DNA of 64,000 nucleotides, taken from the NCBI RefSeq assembly GCF_005405345.1, contig NZ_BJDW01000001.1, forward strand, positions 62,001 through 126,000. The letters are read 5' to 3'. Each line of letters opens with the position of its first letter. Position 1 is the stretch's first letter. The notes beneath the pieces were generated by a model. The model searched no databases. It was not told the origin of the DNA and saw only the letters and a list, made by a program, of their open reading frames with translations. The position numbers and the translations under genes were made by a program. Shown here piece by piece: positions 9,857 through 18,263 of the stretch. The DNA comes from Enterococcus viikkiensis. GTDB lineage: Bacteria; Bacillota; Bacilli; Lactobacillales; Enterococcaceae.

Positions 9857-10318
9857 CTAGTTATTACTCTGACTTTTTTCAGCAATCTCTTGCTGAATCC
9901 GTTGGGCATCTGCTTCTGTCCGAGCGATCATTAGAATACTATCATCATCATTCAAAGTAGTAAATAGTACCTTTGAGAACTGCTTTTCTAGCAAATTGGC
10001 AGAAGCTGAGGCATTCCCCGGTAACGTTTTTACATTAATGAATTTTTCCATTTGATCAACAGAAAGGACGGCTTCTTTTAATAAATCCGTTAATTTTTCA
10101 TTAACGTCTTCTTGTTCCTTTTTAGGTAAGCTGTAACGATAGCCACCATTTTGTGCTGGAACTTTAATCAGCTTCATTTCTTTAATGTCCCGTGAGATCG
10201 TCGCCTGCGTCACGGTAACCCCCTGTTGTGCAAGAATCATCACGAAGTCTTCTTGTTTTTTTACATCGTATTCATTCAATAATTGCGTAATGATTCGATG
10301 CCGTTCTTGCTTTCGCAT
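9857..10318 (-). CDS. argR: ArgR/AhrC family arginine-responsive regulator
   Basis: Hexameric arginine repressor/activator of 153 residues. The N-terminal winged helix includes VTVTQATISRDIKEM (about 34-48) and the C-terminal oligomerisation and arginine-binding domain ends with the DDDSILMIART stretch. The position between tlyA and recN matches B. subtilis ahrC. Enterococci carry several ArgR paralogues, so which targets this one controls cannot be told from the window. I see no ARG box next to it. Confidence 0.93.
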   Translation of the reverse strand: MRKQERHRIITQLLNEYDVKKQEDFVMILAQQGVTVTQATISRDIKEMKLIKVPAQNGGYRYSLPKKEQEDVNEKLTDLLKEAVLSVDQMEKFINVKTLPGNASASANLLEKQFSKVLFTTLNDDDSILMIARTEADAQRIQQEIAEKSQSNN

Positions 10319-10338
10319 CCGTTTCCCTCCGAAAATAA

Positions 10339-11154
10339 TTATTTATCCAGCTGCTGATGGGCTTCTGCTACTACTGTTGCTAGATCGATTGATTGATTCA
10401 ATTGACCCATCGCTTGAACTTTTTTTAAATGAGCCAAAAACTCAATATTTCCCTCACCGCCGGTAATCGGTGAAAAAGTCAATTCCGCAACATCAAATCC
10501 ATGAGCAGTCGCAAAGCTAGTAATTTCTTCTAAGACCATCAAATGGGTCTTGGGATCTTTAATAATCCCTTTTTTTCCGACGTATTCTTTTCCCGCTTCA
10601 AATTGTGGTTTGATCAATGCCACAACATCACCCTCAGTGGCTAGGATTTCATGAAGCGGCGGTAAAATCAGTTTCAAAGAAATAAAGGAAACATCAATCG
10701 TTGCAAAGTTCGGTTGCCCTTGCTGAAAGTCTTCAAGCTTAGAATAGCGAAAATTGGTGCGTTCCATCACAACGACCCGTTCATCTTGACGCAGTTTCCA
10801 CGCTAACTGATTGTAGCCAACATCTAAAGCGTAACTCATGGTCGCTCCGTTTTGTAGCGCGACATCCGTGAATCCACCGGTTGAGGAACCAATATCCAAT
10901 AAAATTTTATTGTTGATAGCTACGTCAAATTCTTTTAACGCCTTTTCTAATTTCAATCCACCACGAGAAACATACGCTAAACGTTGCCCTTTCAGTTGCA
11001 GTACGGTTTCAATCGCAATTTTTTCTCCTGGTTTGTCTAGCCGTTCATTTTTTTGGTCATAGACTAAACCAGCCATTACACCGCGTTTGGCCTTTTCTCT
11101 GGTTTCAAAAAGACCTTGATTGAAAGCTAAAACATCGACACGTTCTTTTTTCAT
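10339..11154 (-). CDS. tlyA: TlyA family rRNA 2'-O-methyltransferase
   Basis: The 271-residue protein has an N-terminal S4 RNA-binding domain (about 1-62, starting KKERVDVLAFNQGLF) followed by an FtsJ-like Rossmann methyltransferase with SAM motif DIGSSTGGFTDVAL near residue 88. TlyA proteins 2'-O-methylate cytidines in 16S and/or 23S rRNA; substrate is inferred from family only. It lies 20 bp upstream of argR and downstream of ispA, the usual cluster position (yqxC in B. subtilis). Confidence 0.92.
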   Translation of the reverse strand: MKKERVDVLAFNQGLFETREKAKRGVMAGLVYDQKNERLDKPGEKIAIETVLQLKGQRLAYVSRGGLKLEKALKEFDVAINNKILLDIGSSTGGFTDVALQNGATMSYALDVGYNQLAWKLRQDERVVVMERTNFRYSKLEDFQQGQPNFATIDVSFISLKLILPPLHEILATEGDVVALIKPQFEAGKEYVGKKGIIKDPKTHLMVLEEITSFATAHGFDVAELTFSPITGGEGNIEFLAHLKKVQAMGQLNQSIDLATVVAEAHQQLDK

Positions 11155-11214
11155 GTTATTGCTCCTTATTCATCCTAAGGGAATCGCTCTAAGTCCGTTT
11201 CATTTACTGAAAGC

Positions 11215-12093
11215 CTATAACTTAAAAAGCGTGAGTAATTCTTCAAATACTTCAGATTGAAATTCAGTCGTTTCGGCAAGCTGTCGAACCGTTTCTTCTG
11301 CTTGCGCCAATTCAGCGGCTAGAGCTTGCTTGGCTCCCTCAAGACCAAGTAACCCTGGATACGTACTCTTCTCTGATTTTTCATCCTGTCCGACTTGTTT
11401 GCCTAACTCTTCCGTTGTCCCTATAACATCTAACAAATCATCACGAATTTGGAAGGCCAACCCAACATGACCACCAAGCTTTTCCAACAGCTCAATGACA
11501 TATTCTGTTTGTTGTGCCAAAATCCCACCAGCCACAAAGGCATACGTTAATAACGCCCCCGTCTTGCCGCGATGAATCCTTTTTAATTGCTCCAAAGAAA
11601 CCTGCTGTTTCTCTGCTGCCATATCGCCAGCCTGTCCAGCTACCATACCACCGATTCCTGCGGCTTTAGCTAAGAGCTGCATCAGCAGTACCGTTTCAGC
11701 TGGCGCCAATGTCGTCTCACTGATTAGTTGGAACGCGCCGGTCAACAATCCATCACCGGCTAAAATCGCCAAAGCTTCACCATAAATTTTATGATTAGTT
11801 GGCTTTCCTCGTCGTAGATCATCATCATCCATCGCCGGCAAATCGTCATGGATCAACGAATATGTATGAATCATTTCAAGTGCGCCCGCCGTTTGATAAA
11901 CCGGTACAGATATTTCTTTCTTAAACGCACGCATCGTTGCCAAAACAATCAAGGGACGAATCCGTTTGCCGCCGGCTTCGACGGAATACAGCATGCTCTT
12001 TTGCAATTCAGCATTGACGGAACTGATATTGAGGAAGTCAGTGATCTCTTTTTCAACTTTCGGTAGCTCTTCGGCAGAAAGCTCTTGCAACAT
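11215..12093 (-). CDS. ispA: Polyprenyl (farnesyl/geranylgeranyl) diphosphate synthase
   Basis: Trans-prenyltransferase that condenses IPP with allylic diphosphates to give the C15/C20 precursor of undecaprenyl phosphate and menaquinone-type side chains. The 292-residue sequence shows the first aspartate-rich motif in HDDLPAMDDDDLRRG and the second in QIRDDLLDVIG, both intact. Its ATG overlaps the xseB stop region by one base, indicating translational coupling within the operon. Exact chain length cannot be decided from motifs alone. Confidence 0.94.
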   Translation of the reverse strand: MLQELSAEELPKVEKEITDFLNISSVNAELQKSMLYSVEAGGKRIRPLIVLATMRAFKKEISVPVYQTAGALEMIHTYSLIHDDLPAMDDDDLRRGKPTNHKIYGEALAILAGDGLLTGAFQLISETTLAPAETVLLMQLLAKAAGIGGMVAGQAGDMAAEKQQVSLEQLKRIHRGKTGALLTYAFVAGGILAQQTEYVIELLEKLGGHVGLAFQIRDDLLDVIGTTEELGKQVGQDEKSEKSTYPGLLGLEGAKQALAAELAQAEETVRQLAETTEFQSEVFEELLTLFKL

Positions 12094-12314
12094 TAAGCTT
12101 CCTCCTCACCGCTAAAAGGTACTTCTTCCTCTTCACTCATCATTTTCGTTAAGGTTTTTTCCGCTTTTGTTAAAGTATCTTGGCACTGTTTACTTAAGAC
12201 CATTCCATTTTGAAAAGCTTCTAAAGCTTCTTCTAATGGAACATCGCCACGTTCAAGCTGGGTCACGATTGTTTCTAATTGCGCGATTGATTCTTCAAAA
12301 GTCGTATTTTCCAT
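12093..12314 (-). CDS. xseB: Exodeoxyribonuclease VII small subunit
   Basis: A 73-residue helical subunit that binds XseA to form exonuclease VII, which degrades single-stranded DNA. It shows the conserved [17 protein letters not shown] opening and the [16 protein letters not shown] hairpin region. It overlaps xseA and ispA by one base on each side, a tightly coupled arrangement that keeps subunit synthesis in step. Confidence 0.96.
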   Translation of the reverse strand: MENTTFEESIAQLETIVTQLERGDVPLEEALEAFQNGMVLSKQCQDTLTKAEKTLTKMMSEEEEVPFSGEEEA

Positions 12315-13657
12315 TATTTTTCTCCTTCATTCACCGCATTGATTTCTAAGACAGAGGCCTTGACCATTCCGTCAACAAAATGAACTGTCATTTCTTTTTC
12401 TTGCAAATCCTTCACCGAACGAATCACCTGATTCTCTTGTGTCGTATAAGTAAAGCCTCTACCCATCGTTTTCAGAGGACTTAATAAGTCCAATGACGTG
12501 ATCGCCTGCTGCAATCGGCGCTGTTGATTTTCTAAATAGCTCTGCATTTGTTGTTGCAATCGCTCTTGTAAATACGTCAATTGCTGCTGGGTTTGTTTGA
12601 CTTGATTAATGGGGTTTGCTTGCGCCAAACGATTACTGTACTGCATCAGTTCGCGCTCACGCTGATTGACTAAAACAGTCATATTTTGCTGCAGTTGCTG
12701 AGTCAAGCGATCGAGTTGAACGCTTTGCGCTTCATATAAACGATTTGGCTGCCTAAAAATATATGACTGTTGCAGTCGTTCAAAACGTTCCTTTTTTCGT
12801 TGCAGTTGATGTAAGAAGGCTTGCTCTAGGCGGGCTTGTTTTTCTTTAATTCGTAAGATTTCTTCCGACAAGACAGGGACCGCTAATTCTGCCGCAGCTG
12901 TAGGAGTAGCCGCCCGAACATCTGCGACTAAATCAGCAATCGTCGTATCGGTCTCGTGTCCCACCGATGAAATAATCGGAATTGGTGAAGCCGCGATCGC
13001 CCGAGCGACCACCTCTTCATTAAACGGCCATAAATCCTCAATCGAGCCACCACCACGACCAATAATCATCGTGTCAAAATCCATTGACTCCGCTTGTTTG
13101 ATATTTTTTACGATATCCGCTGCCGCTTTGTCTCCTTGTACTAACGTTGGAAATAAGACGAGCTGAGCAATTGGATAGCGCCGCTTGACGGTGGTAATAA
13201 TATCGCGAATCACCGCGCCGCTAGGACTCGTGATCACCGCTATCCGTTTTGGATAACGAGGGAGTGGCTTTTTAGGCAGTGAGAAAAGCCCCTCTTTATC
13301 TAGTTTTTCTCGCAATTCGGCTAAAGCCTGATACAGGGCGCCGACGCCATCAGGCTCCATATGATCGATATAGATTTGATACATCCCGCTAGCTTCGTAT
13401 AACGCTACCCGACCAACCACTAATACTTTCATGCCTTCTTTAGGCGTGAATTTCAATTTTTGAAACGCCCCTTTAAACATGATGGCATTAATTTTTGAAC
13501 GCTCATCTTTTAGGCTGAAGTATTGGTGATTATTGGGTCGCATGCGGAAATTGGAAATTTCTCCAGTCAAATAGACCCGCTCTAAATAAGGATCGACGTC
13601 GAATTTTCGTTTAATATATTTATTTAAAGCACTGACGGTCAAATACTCTTGCGTCAT
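12314..13657 (-). CDS. xseA: Exodeoxyribonuclease VII large subunit
   Basis: Catalytic subunit of exonuclease VII, 447 residues. It has an N-terminal OB-fold (about 1-100), a catalytic core with [15 protein letters not shown] and [18 protein letters not shown], the [16 protein letters not shown] block, and a long glutamine-rich coiled-coil (about 270-390). Length and motifs are complete. It lies 15 bp downstream of folD. Confidence 0.96.
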   Translation of the reverse strand: MTQEYLTVSALNKYIKRKFDVDPYLERVYLTGEISNFRMRPNNHQYFSLKDERSKINAIMFKGAFQKLKFTPKEGMKVLVVGRVALYEASGMYQIYIDHMEPDGVGALYQALAELREKLDKEGLFSLPKKPLPRYPKRIAVITSPSGAVIRDIITTVKRRYPIAQLVLFPTLVQGDKAAADIVKNIKQAESMDFDTMIIGRGGGSIEDLWPFNEEVVARAIAASPIPIISSVGHETDTTIADLVADVRAATPTAAAELAVPVLSEEILRIKEKQARLEQAFLHQLQRKKERFERLQQSYIFRQPNRLYEAQSVQLDRLTQQLQQNMTVLVNQRERELMQYSNRLAQANPINQVKQTQQQLTYLQERLQQQMQSYLENQQRRLQQAITSLDLLSPLKTMGRGFTYTTQENQVIRSVKDLQEKEMTVHFVDGMVKASVLEINAVNEGEK

Positions 13658-13672
13658 GTAAACACCTCTTTG

Positions 13673-14530
13673 CTATTCGTGATCCACTACTTGACGTCTA
13701 CAGCATTCAACGGTTTGCTGCAACAACATCGTGATCGTCATAGGACCAACACCGCCAGGAACTGGAGTGATGTAGCCTGCGATTGGCTCTACTTCATCAA
13801 ATTTTACGTCACCAATCAATTTTCCTTCTTCATTGCGATTCATCCCGACATCAATAACGACAGCGCCAGGCTTGATAAATTCTTTTGTTACAAAATGGCC
13901 TCTACCGATGGCTACGACTAGAATATCGGCTTTACTTGCAATTTTCGCCAAATCTTCCGTTTTAGAATGAGTTAACGTAACCGTTGCATCCGCCCCTAAA
14001 AGCAAGATTGCCATTGGTTTCCCAACGATATTGCTGCGACCGATGACGACAGCTTGCTTACCGGCTAACGGAATATCATACTCTTCAAACATTTTCATGA
14101 TGCCATAAGGCGTACAAGGAATTGTGTGGGGCATACCCACAAAAAGTCGACCCATATTCATTGGATGAAAACCGTCAACATCCTTCAGTGGATCGATTGC
14201 TAACAAAACCTTTTCTTCGTCGATATGATCCGGTAAAGGTAATTGCACTAAAATACCATGAAACTCCTTCGAGCGATTGAACTGTTCGATTTCTTTAATC
14301 AGCGCGTCTTCTGTAATTGTTTCCGGATAACGCATCACTACAGAATGAATGCCTGTTTTCTTCGCTGCTCGTTCTTTGTTTCTAACATAAACTTGACTAG
14401 CAGCATTTTCTCCGACTAGCAAAACAACTAAACTAGGCTGAATTCCTTGCGCATTCAGAGCTTCGACTTCCTTCGCCGTATTTTGTTGCAATTTCTCGGC
14501 TAATTCTTTTCCATTGATAAGTTGTGCCAC
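13673..14530 (-). CDS. folD: Bifunctional methylenetetrahydrofolate dehydrogenase/cyclohydrolase FolD
   Basis: Cytosolic enzyme interconverting 5,10-methylene-THF and 10-formyl-THF with NADP. At 285 residues it is family length. The substrate-binding signature [14 protein letters not shown] carries the catalytic Lys, and the [14 protein letters not shown] and [15 protein letters not shown] motifs and the C-terminal [11 protein letters not shown] are intact. Conserved position between nusB and xseA. A strong hairpin lies just before it (14561-14607). Confidence 0.97.
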   Translation of the reverse strand: MAQLINGKELAEKLQQNTAKEVEALNAQGIQPSLVVLLVGENAASQVYVRNKERAAKKTGIHSVVMRYPETITEDALIKEIEQFNRSKEFHGILVQLPLPDHIDEEKVLLAIDPLKDVDGFHPMNMGRLFVGMPHTIPCTPYGIMKMFEEYDIPLAGKQAVVIGRSNIVGKPMAILLLGADATVTLTHSKTEDLAKIASKADILVVAIGRGHFVTKEFIKPGAVVIDVGMNRNEEGKLIGDVKFDEVEPIAGYITPVPGGVGPMTITMLLQQTVECCRRQVVDHE

Positions 14531-14560
14531 TCTATTCCCTCGCTTTTTCGGATAGTTTAA

Positions 14561-14607
14561 ATGAAGCTGGGAAAAATAGCTTTATTAGCTATTTGCCCCA
14601 GCTTCAT
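14561..14607 (-). other. Long hairpin covering the nusB stop, before folD
   Basis: On the minus strand the last codons of nusB (GATGAAGCTGGG...) are followed by TAA, a 3-4 base loop and a near-perfect complement ending CCCAGCTTCAT, giving an arm of roughly 20 bp. There is no U-tract, so it is not a normal terminator. It could stabilise or process the mRNA, or partly attenuate transcription between nusB and folD. Confidence 0.6.
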
Positions 14608-15043
14608 CGATCTCTTTCATTACATTAGATAAGATTCCGTTGACGAACTTTCTTGATTGGTCATCACTGAAAGTTTTGGCTAATTCGATTGCTTCGTTTA
14701 AAACAACTCGATTGGGTACTTGAGTATTGTACAACATCTCATAGATCCCTAGTCGTAAGATAATCAAATCCATTTTTGCAATTCGTTGAATCGACCAGTT
14801 AGAACGTAAATGTTTTTGGATAATTCCATCTAGTTCAGTTTGGTGTTCTACGACTCCGCCAACTAAATCATCCAGATAAACAGGTACGAATTCCTCTTCA
14901 TCCTCACTGACAAATTCTTGCTGATCAATGCTCAAAGCATGATTGATGGCGTCCTTTTTAGTTAAATCTTGATTGAAATCTAACGGAAACAAAGCTTGCA
15001 ACGCCTTTTCCCGAATTTCATGACGTGATAATTCTTTACTCAT
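14585..15043 (-). CDS. nusB: Transcription antitermination factor NusB
   Basis: All-helical NusB that binds boxA RNA with NusE/S10 for rRNA antitermination. I start at the ATG at 15043 (MSKELSRHEIREKALQ), which has AGAGGA 6 bases upstream and overlaps the asp23 stop by 8 bases; two ATGs at 15058 and 15061 lack such a site. The 152-residue product has family length, and the C-terminal RKFVNGILSNV motif is intact. Confidence 0.95.
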   Translation of the reverse strand: MSKELSRHEIREKALQALFPLDFNQDLTKKDAINHALSIDQQEFVSEDEEEFVPVYLDDLVGGVVEHQTELDGIIQKHLRSNWSIQRIAKMDLIILRLGIYEMLYNTQVPNRVVLNEAIELAKTFSDDQSRKFVNGILSNVMKEIDEAGANS

Positions 15044-15461
15044 TATTTTCCTCTTCATCATTAAATAGTTCTTCTAGTGTAGGTTGTTCCATCTTCTCTG
15101 CTACGACACCGACTACATGGATATTTACTTCACTTAATGCAATGTCAGTCATAAACAAGACTTGTTGTTTTACTCGTTCTTGCATTGCCATTGCCACTTT
15201 TGGTACGGAAGTGCCATAGTCAAAATAAGAATAGATATCAACTTTCAAGCCATCTTCATCATTTTTAAGATAGACACCTTTGCCGTGAGCGGATTTTCCA
15301 AGTAGTTCAGTTACGTTACTAGCCAAAGAGCCGCGCATCCCATAGACACCGTCTACTTTAGAAGCAGCGATCCCGATAATTACTTCGATCACTTCAGGTG
15401 CAATGATAATTTCGCCAAGCTCAGGACTTTCGCCTAAAACCAAATTTTTTTCATCTGTCAT
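15036..15461 (-). CDS. Asp23/Gls24 family envelope stress protein (YqhY type)
   Basis: A 141-residue Asp23/Gls24-domain protein. Family members are cytoplasmic or membrane-tethered proteins linked to cell envelope and, for B. subtilis YqhY, lipid metabolism homeostasis. The sequence shows the LGEIIIAPEVIEVIIGIAA opening and GVYGMRG box and an acidic tail. It has no membrane segment. Its neighbours efp upstream and nusB downstream fit the yqhY locus. The repeat array at 15471-15847 ends at its ribosome binding site AAGGAGAG, so its 5' leader is unusual. Confidence 0.93.
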   Translation of the reverse strand: MTDEKNLVLGESPELGEIIIAPEVIEVIIGIAASKVDGVYGMRGSLASNVTELLGKSAHGKGVYLKNDEDGLKVDIYSYFDYGTSVPKVAMAMQERVKQQVLFMTDIALSEVNIHVVGVVAEKMEQPTLEELFNDEEENNE

Positions 15462-15470
15462 TGTACTCTC

Positions 15471-15847
15471 TCCTTATTCGGTCAAATGTATTTATTTTTT
15501 CTCTTAGAAAAAATAAGTTTGATTCTCATGCCGTATATCATCCAACTAAGCTTCATTATCCTTGTTTCGTTGATGATTTTTCGATTCCTCATTCGCTTTA
15601 GATACTGTAAAAAGTTGGACTGACATCCTTATTCGGTCAAATGTATTTATTTTTTCTCTTAGAAAAAATAAGTTTGATTCTCATGCCGTATATCATCCAA
15701 CTAAGCTTCATTATCCTTGTTTCGTTGATGATTTTTCGATTCCTCATTCGCTTTAGATACTGTAAAAAGTTGGACTGACATCCTTATTCGGTCAAATGTA
15801 TTTATTTTTTCTTTTAGAAAAAATAAATCTGATTCTCATGCCGTATC
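15471..15847. repeat. 155-bp tandem intergenic repeat, locus A (2 full units plus a partial one)
   Basis: The block beginning TCCTTATTCGGTCAAATG at 15471 recurs at 15626 and 15781, an exact 155-bp period; the third copy is cut off after about 65 bp next to the efp stop. The first two copies are almost identical, while the third has several substitutions. Read on the minus strand (the direction of efp and asp23), each full unit is: TGTCAGTCCAACTTTT, about 60 bp of variable sequence, TTAGTTGGATGATATACGG, an 11-bp hairpin (TTATTTTTTCT with its complement) and a spacer ending GAATAAGGA. The last unit runs directly into the asp23 ribosome binding site. Related elements lie at 40480-40690 and 61563-61740. 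Confidence 0.9.
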
Positions 15848-15852
15848 TTACT

Positions 15853-16410
15853 TTAGGCCCGTGAAACGTAGCTGCCATCTTGTGTATTCACGATTAACTT
15901 GTCGCCTTGGTTGACGAAAAATGGCACGTTAACAGTTAAACCAGTTTCCATTACAGCAGGTTTTGATCCACCAGATGATGTATCGCCTTTAATATTTGGT
16001 TCTGTTTCAGCGACTTCTAACACTACTGTATTCGGTAGTTCGACGCCTAAAACTTCATTGCCATACATGATGACGGTCAACTCAGTATTTTCTAAGACAT
16101 AACGCATCTCATCTGCAATTTGTTGTTTCGGCATTTCGATTTGTTCATAGCTTTGCATATCCATGAAAACATAGTTGTCACCGTCATCATAGAGATATTG
16201 CATTTTATTGTTATCAATCTGTGCTTTTGCAACTTTTTCACCGGCGCGAAAAGTTTTTTCTTGAACCGCACCCGTACGTAAATTTTTTAATTTTGAGCGA
16301 ACGAAGGCTGCACCTTTCCCCGGCTTCACGTGTTGAAAATCGACTACGCGCCAAATGCCGCCGTCCACCTCGATCGTCAAACCAGTTTTAAAATCGTTTA
16401 CTGAAATCAT
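15853..16410 (-). CDS. efp: Elongation factor P
   Basis: tRNA-shaped translation factor that relieves ribosome stalling at polyproline stretches. The 185-residue protein has three beta-barrel domains. The domain I loop [12 protein letters not shown] carries the conserved lysine modified in many bacteria, and the C-terminal signature around [14 protein letters not shown] is present. It has a strong AGGGGGAAG ribosome binding site. The 192 bp upstream separate it from the M24 peptidase and may contain its own promoter, but none is convincing. Confidence 0.97.
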   Translation of the reverse strand: MISVNDFKTGLTIEVDGGIWRVVDFQHVKPGKGAAFVRSKLKNLRTGAVQEKTFRAGEKVAKAQIDNNKMQYLYDDGDNYVFMDMQSYEQIEMPKQQIADEMRYVLENTELTVIMYGNEVLGVELPNTVVLEVAETEPNIKGDTSSGGSKPAVMETGLTVNVPFFVNQGDKLIVNTQDGSYVSRA

Positions 16411-16602
16411 GATACTTCCCCCTAATTCATTGCAAGGTTATTACTTTGATACATTTTTACAAAATAATTCCAAGCCTTGTTACATCTATTCGTTTTCTTG
16501 TAAGACAAAGAAAACAGACACATTGATTGATACCCCATCTTTTCAGATTTGGTTCTAGTTTATCATTTCTTGTTTACTAACGCTACCACTACTCAATCAC
16601 TC

Positions 16603-17667
16603 CTACAAAATGATGAGCTCCTTTGGCGATTGCGTTAAAATTCGATTACCTTCTGCTAAAATCACCAAATCATCCTCGATCCGTACCCCGCCTAAGCCTG
16701 CTAAATATATACCCGGCTCATCGGTAATGACGTTGCCTTCCATTAAGGGTTCGTCATTCGAACGACTGATATTCGGTCCCTCATGGATTTCCATCCCTAT
16801 CCCATGTCCAGTAGAATGTCCAAAGTCTTCCCCATATCCAGCTTCACTAATGAAATCACGAGCAACCGCATCTAGCTGTGAGCCCGTCACGCCTACTTGT
16901 GCCACTTCAAGTACTTTTTTCTGTGCTTCTAACACGATTTGGTAAATATCCTTCAATTGCTGTCCTGGATCTCCAATTGCGAAGGTCCGTGTGATATCTG
17001 AAACATACCCTTGATAAACACAACCGAAATCAAGCGTAATCAGATCTCCTTGTTTAATCATCTTTTCACTGGCCACACCGTGAGGCAATGCTGAACGCGT
17101 ACCACTGGCGACGATTGTCTCAAAAGAGGTACCACTGGCCCCTAATGATCGCATATAAAAATCCAGTTGATTGGCTACTTCAATCTCAGTCATACCCGGC
17201 CGAATCATTTTTAGTACGTGATCGAACCCTTCATCAGCAATCGCACAAGCTTTCTCAATGATTGCGATTTCGCCCTCATCTTTTCGCTCCCGTAATTTTT
17301 CAATCAGTCCACTGGCAGGTGCCAACTCGGCATCAATCACCTCTTCAAAGATCGAATAATCGGCATATGTCATAACGGCATCTTCAAAGCCAAGTACGTT
17401 AACTGATTCACTTTCCATCAGCTTAAGCAACTCAGTAATAATATCCCCCTGATGCTGAATAATCGTCATTCCTTGAATCTGCTCACTGGCTTGCTCGATA
17501 TAGCGAAAATCTGTAATAAAGAAGGCTTGGTCTAATGTAATAAACGCCATACCGGCCGTACCAGTAAAATTCGTCAAATAACGAATATTCGCTGGACTGG
17601 TAACTAAGTAAGCATCAATCATTGCTTTTTCCATCAACGCACGTAACTTTTCAATTCGTTTTATCAT
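16603..17667 (-). CDS. pepP: M24 family Xaa-Pro aminopeptidase
   Basis: Metallopeptidase of about 354 residues that removes N-terminal residues preceding proline. It has a creatinase-like N domain (about 1-130) and a pita-bread catalytic domain with metal ligands in DFGCVYQGYVSDITRT, HSTGHGIGMEIHEGP, TDEPGIYL and VRIEDDLVI. A GTG at 17676 is also in frame, but the ATG at 17667 has a GGTGAT site at the right distance and the mapped -10 lies only about 20 bp upstream. The efp neighbour matches B. subtilis yqhT-efp. Confidence 0.93.
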   Translation of the reverse strand: MIKRIEKLRALMEKAMIDAYLVTSPANIRYLTNFTGTAGMAFITLDQAFFITDFRYIEQASEQIQGMTIIQHQGDIITELLKLMESESVNVLGFEDAVMTYADYSIFEEVIDAELAPASGLIEKLRERKDEGEIAIIEKACAIADEGFDHVLKMIRPGMTEIEVANQLDFYMRSLGASGTSFETIVASGTRSALPHGVASEKMIKQGDLITLDFGCVYQGYVSDITRTFAIGDPGQQLKDIYQIVLEAQKKVLEVAQVGVTGSQLDAVARDFISEAGYGEDFGHSTGHGIGMEIHEGPNISRSNDEPLMEGNVITDEPGIYLAGLGGVRIEDDLVILAEGNRILTQSPKELIIL

Positions 17668-17685
17668 TCTTATCACCCACTATCC

Positions 17686-17714
17686 ATTATAGCAAAGAGT
17701 TTCAAAAAGCTGAA
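17686..17714 (-). promoter_or_regulatory. Extended -10 promoter for the M24 peptidase gene
   Basis: Minus strand TGCTATAAT gives an extended -10 (TATAAT at 17686-17691) with a weak -35, TTCAGC, at 17 bp. The predicted start point leaves only a 10-15 base leader before the ATG at 17667. Confidence 0.6.
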
Positions 17715-17726
17715 CGAACACGATTA

Positions 17727-17758
17727 GAAAAAAAAGATTGAGGCGATGCGCCTCAATC
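17727..17758 (-). terminator. Terminator downstream of the GlsB-like gene
   Basis: Minus strand stem GATTGAGGCG, loop of 3, CGCCTCAATC, followed by eight or more T. It isolates the GlsB-like gene from the peptidase-efp operon. Confidence 0.9.
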
Positions 17759-17822
17759 CTTTGGGTAAAGAATTATGATTCATGTGTAATTAAGAACAAC
17801 ACCTATGCTACAAAAAAATTTC

Positions 17823-18059
17823 CTACCGTCTGCCAGTAAAAAAGGAAGCTACGGCTACAACAATGATCGCACCTAAAATAGATGGGACTAATGCCATGCC
17901 TGCGAGGTGTGGACCCCAGTGACCAAATATCGCTTGTCCAATATACGACCCAGCCAAACCAGCGATAATATTTAATACACAGCCCATTTGTTTCCCACGA
18001 CCGGAAATCCCACCACCAATAGCTCCAATCAACGCACCAATAATCAATGTCCATAACAT
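17823..18059 (-). CDS. GlsB/YeaQ/YmgE family stress-associated membrane protein
   Basis: A 78-residue glycine-rich membrane protein with three hydrophobic helices and small-residue patterns (LIIGALIGAIGGGISGRGKQ), ending in a short FFTGRR tail. These match the GlsB/YeaQ/YmgE (transglycosylase-associated) family, which is stress-induced in enterococci; the biochemical role is unknown. Good ribosome binding site GGAGGGATTATT. A 92-codon frame on the same strand is rich in Trp, Tyr and Cys and is an out-of-frame shadow. Confidence 0.9.
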   Translation of the reverse strand: MLWTLIIGALIGAIGGGISGRGKQMGCVLNIIAGLAGSYIGQAIFGHWGPHLAGMALVPSILGAIIVVAVASFFTGRR

Positions 18060-18263
18060 AATAATCCCTCCATTTTTTCAATTCATCCCAAAAATCTTTT
18101 GAGCCAAATAATTTATGCCTCTGTCAAGCGCCTTTAGAATCCTTTTGCAAAAAGTTTCGCAAATGTGAAACCTTAAATAATCCCGGTATAATCACTTTTA
18201 ACCTTTTGTAAGCGGCTAATCTACTGAAAAAAACACTCATTTGGTTGTACCTGTGAATAACTC

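Noticed and set aside
15471-15847. CRISPR-like periodicity
   Set aside because: The 155-bp period has no short-repeat/unique-spacer pattern; whole units are duplicated and no cas genes are present.
17803-18081. 92-codon minus-strand frame overlapping the GlsB-like gene
   Set aside because: Extreme Trp/Tyr/Cys content and no family features; the 78-codon frame in the other register has a clear family match and ribosome binding site.
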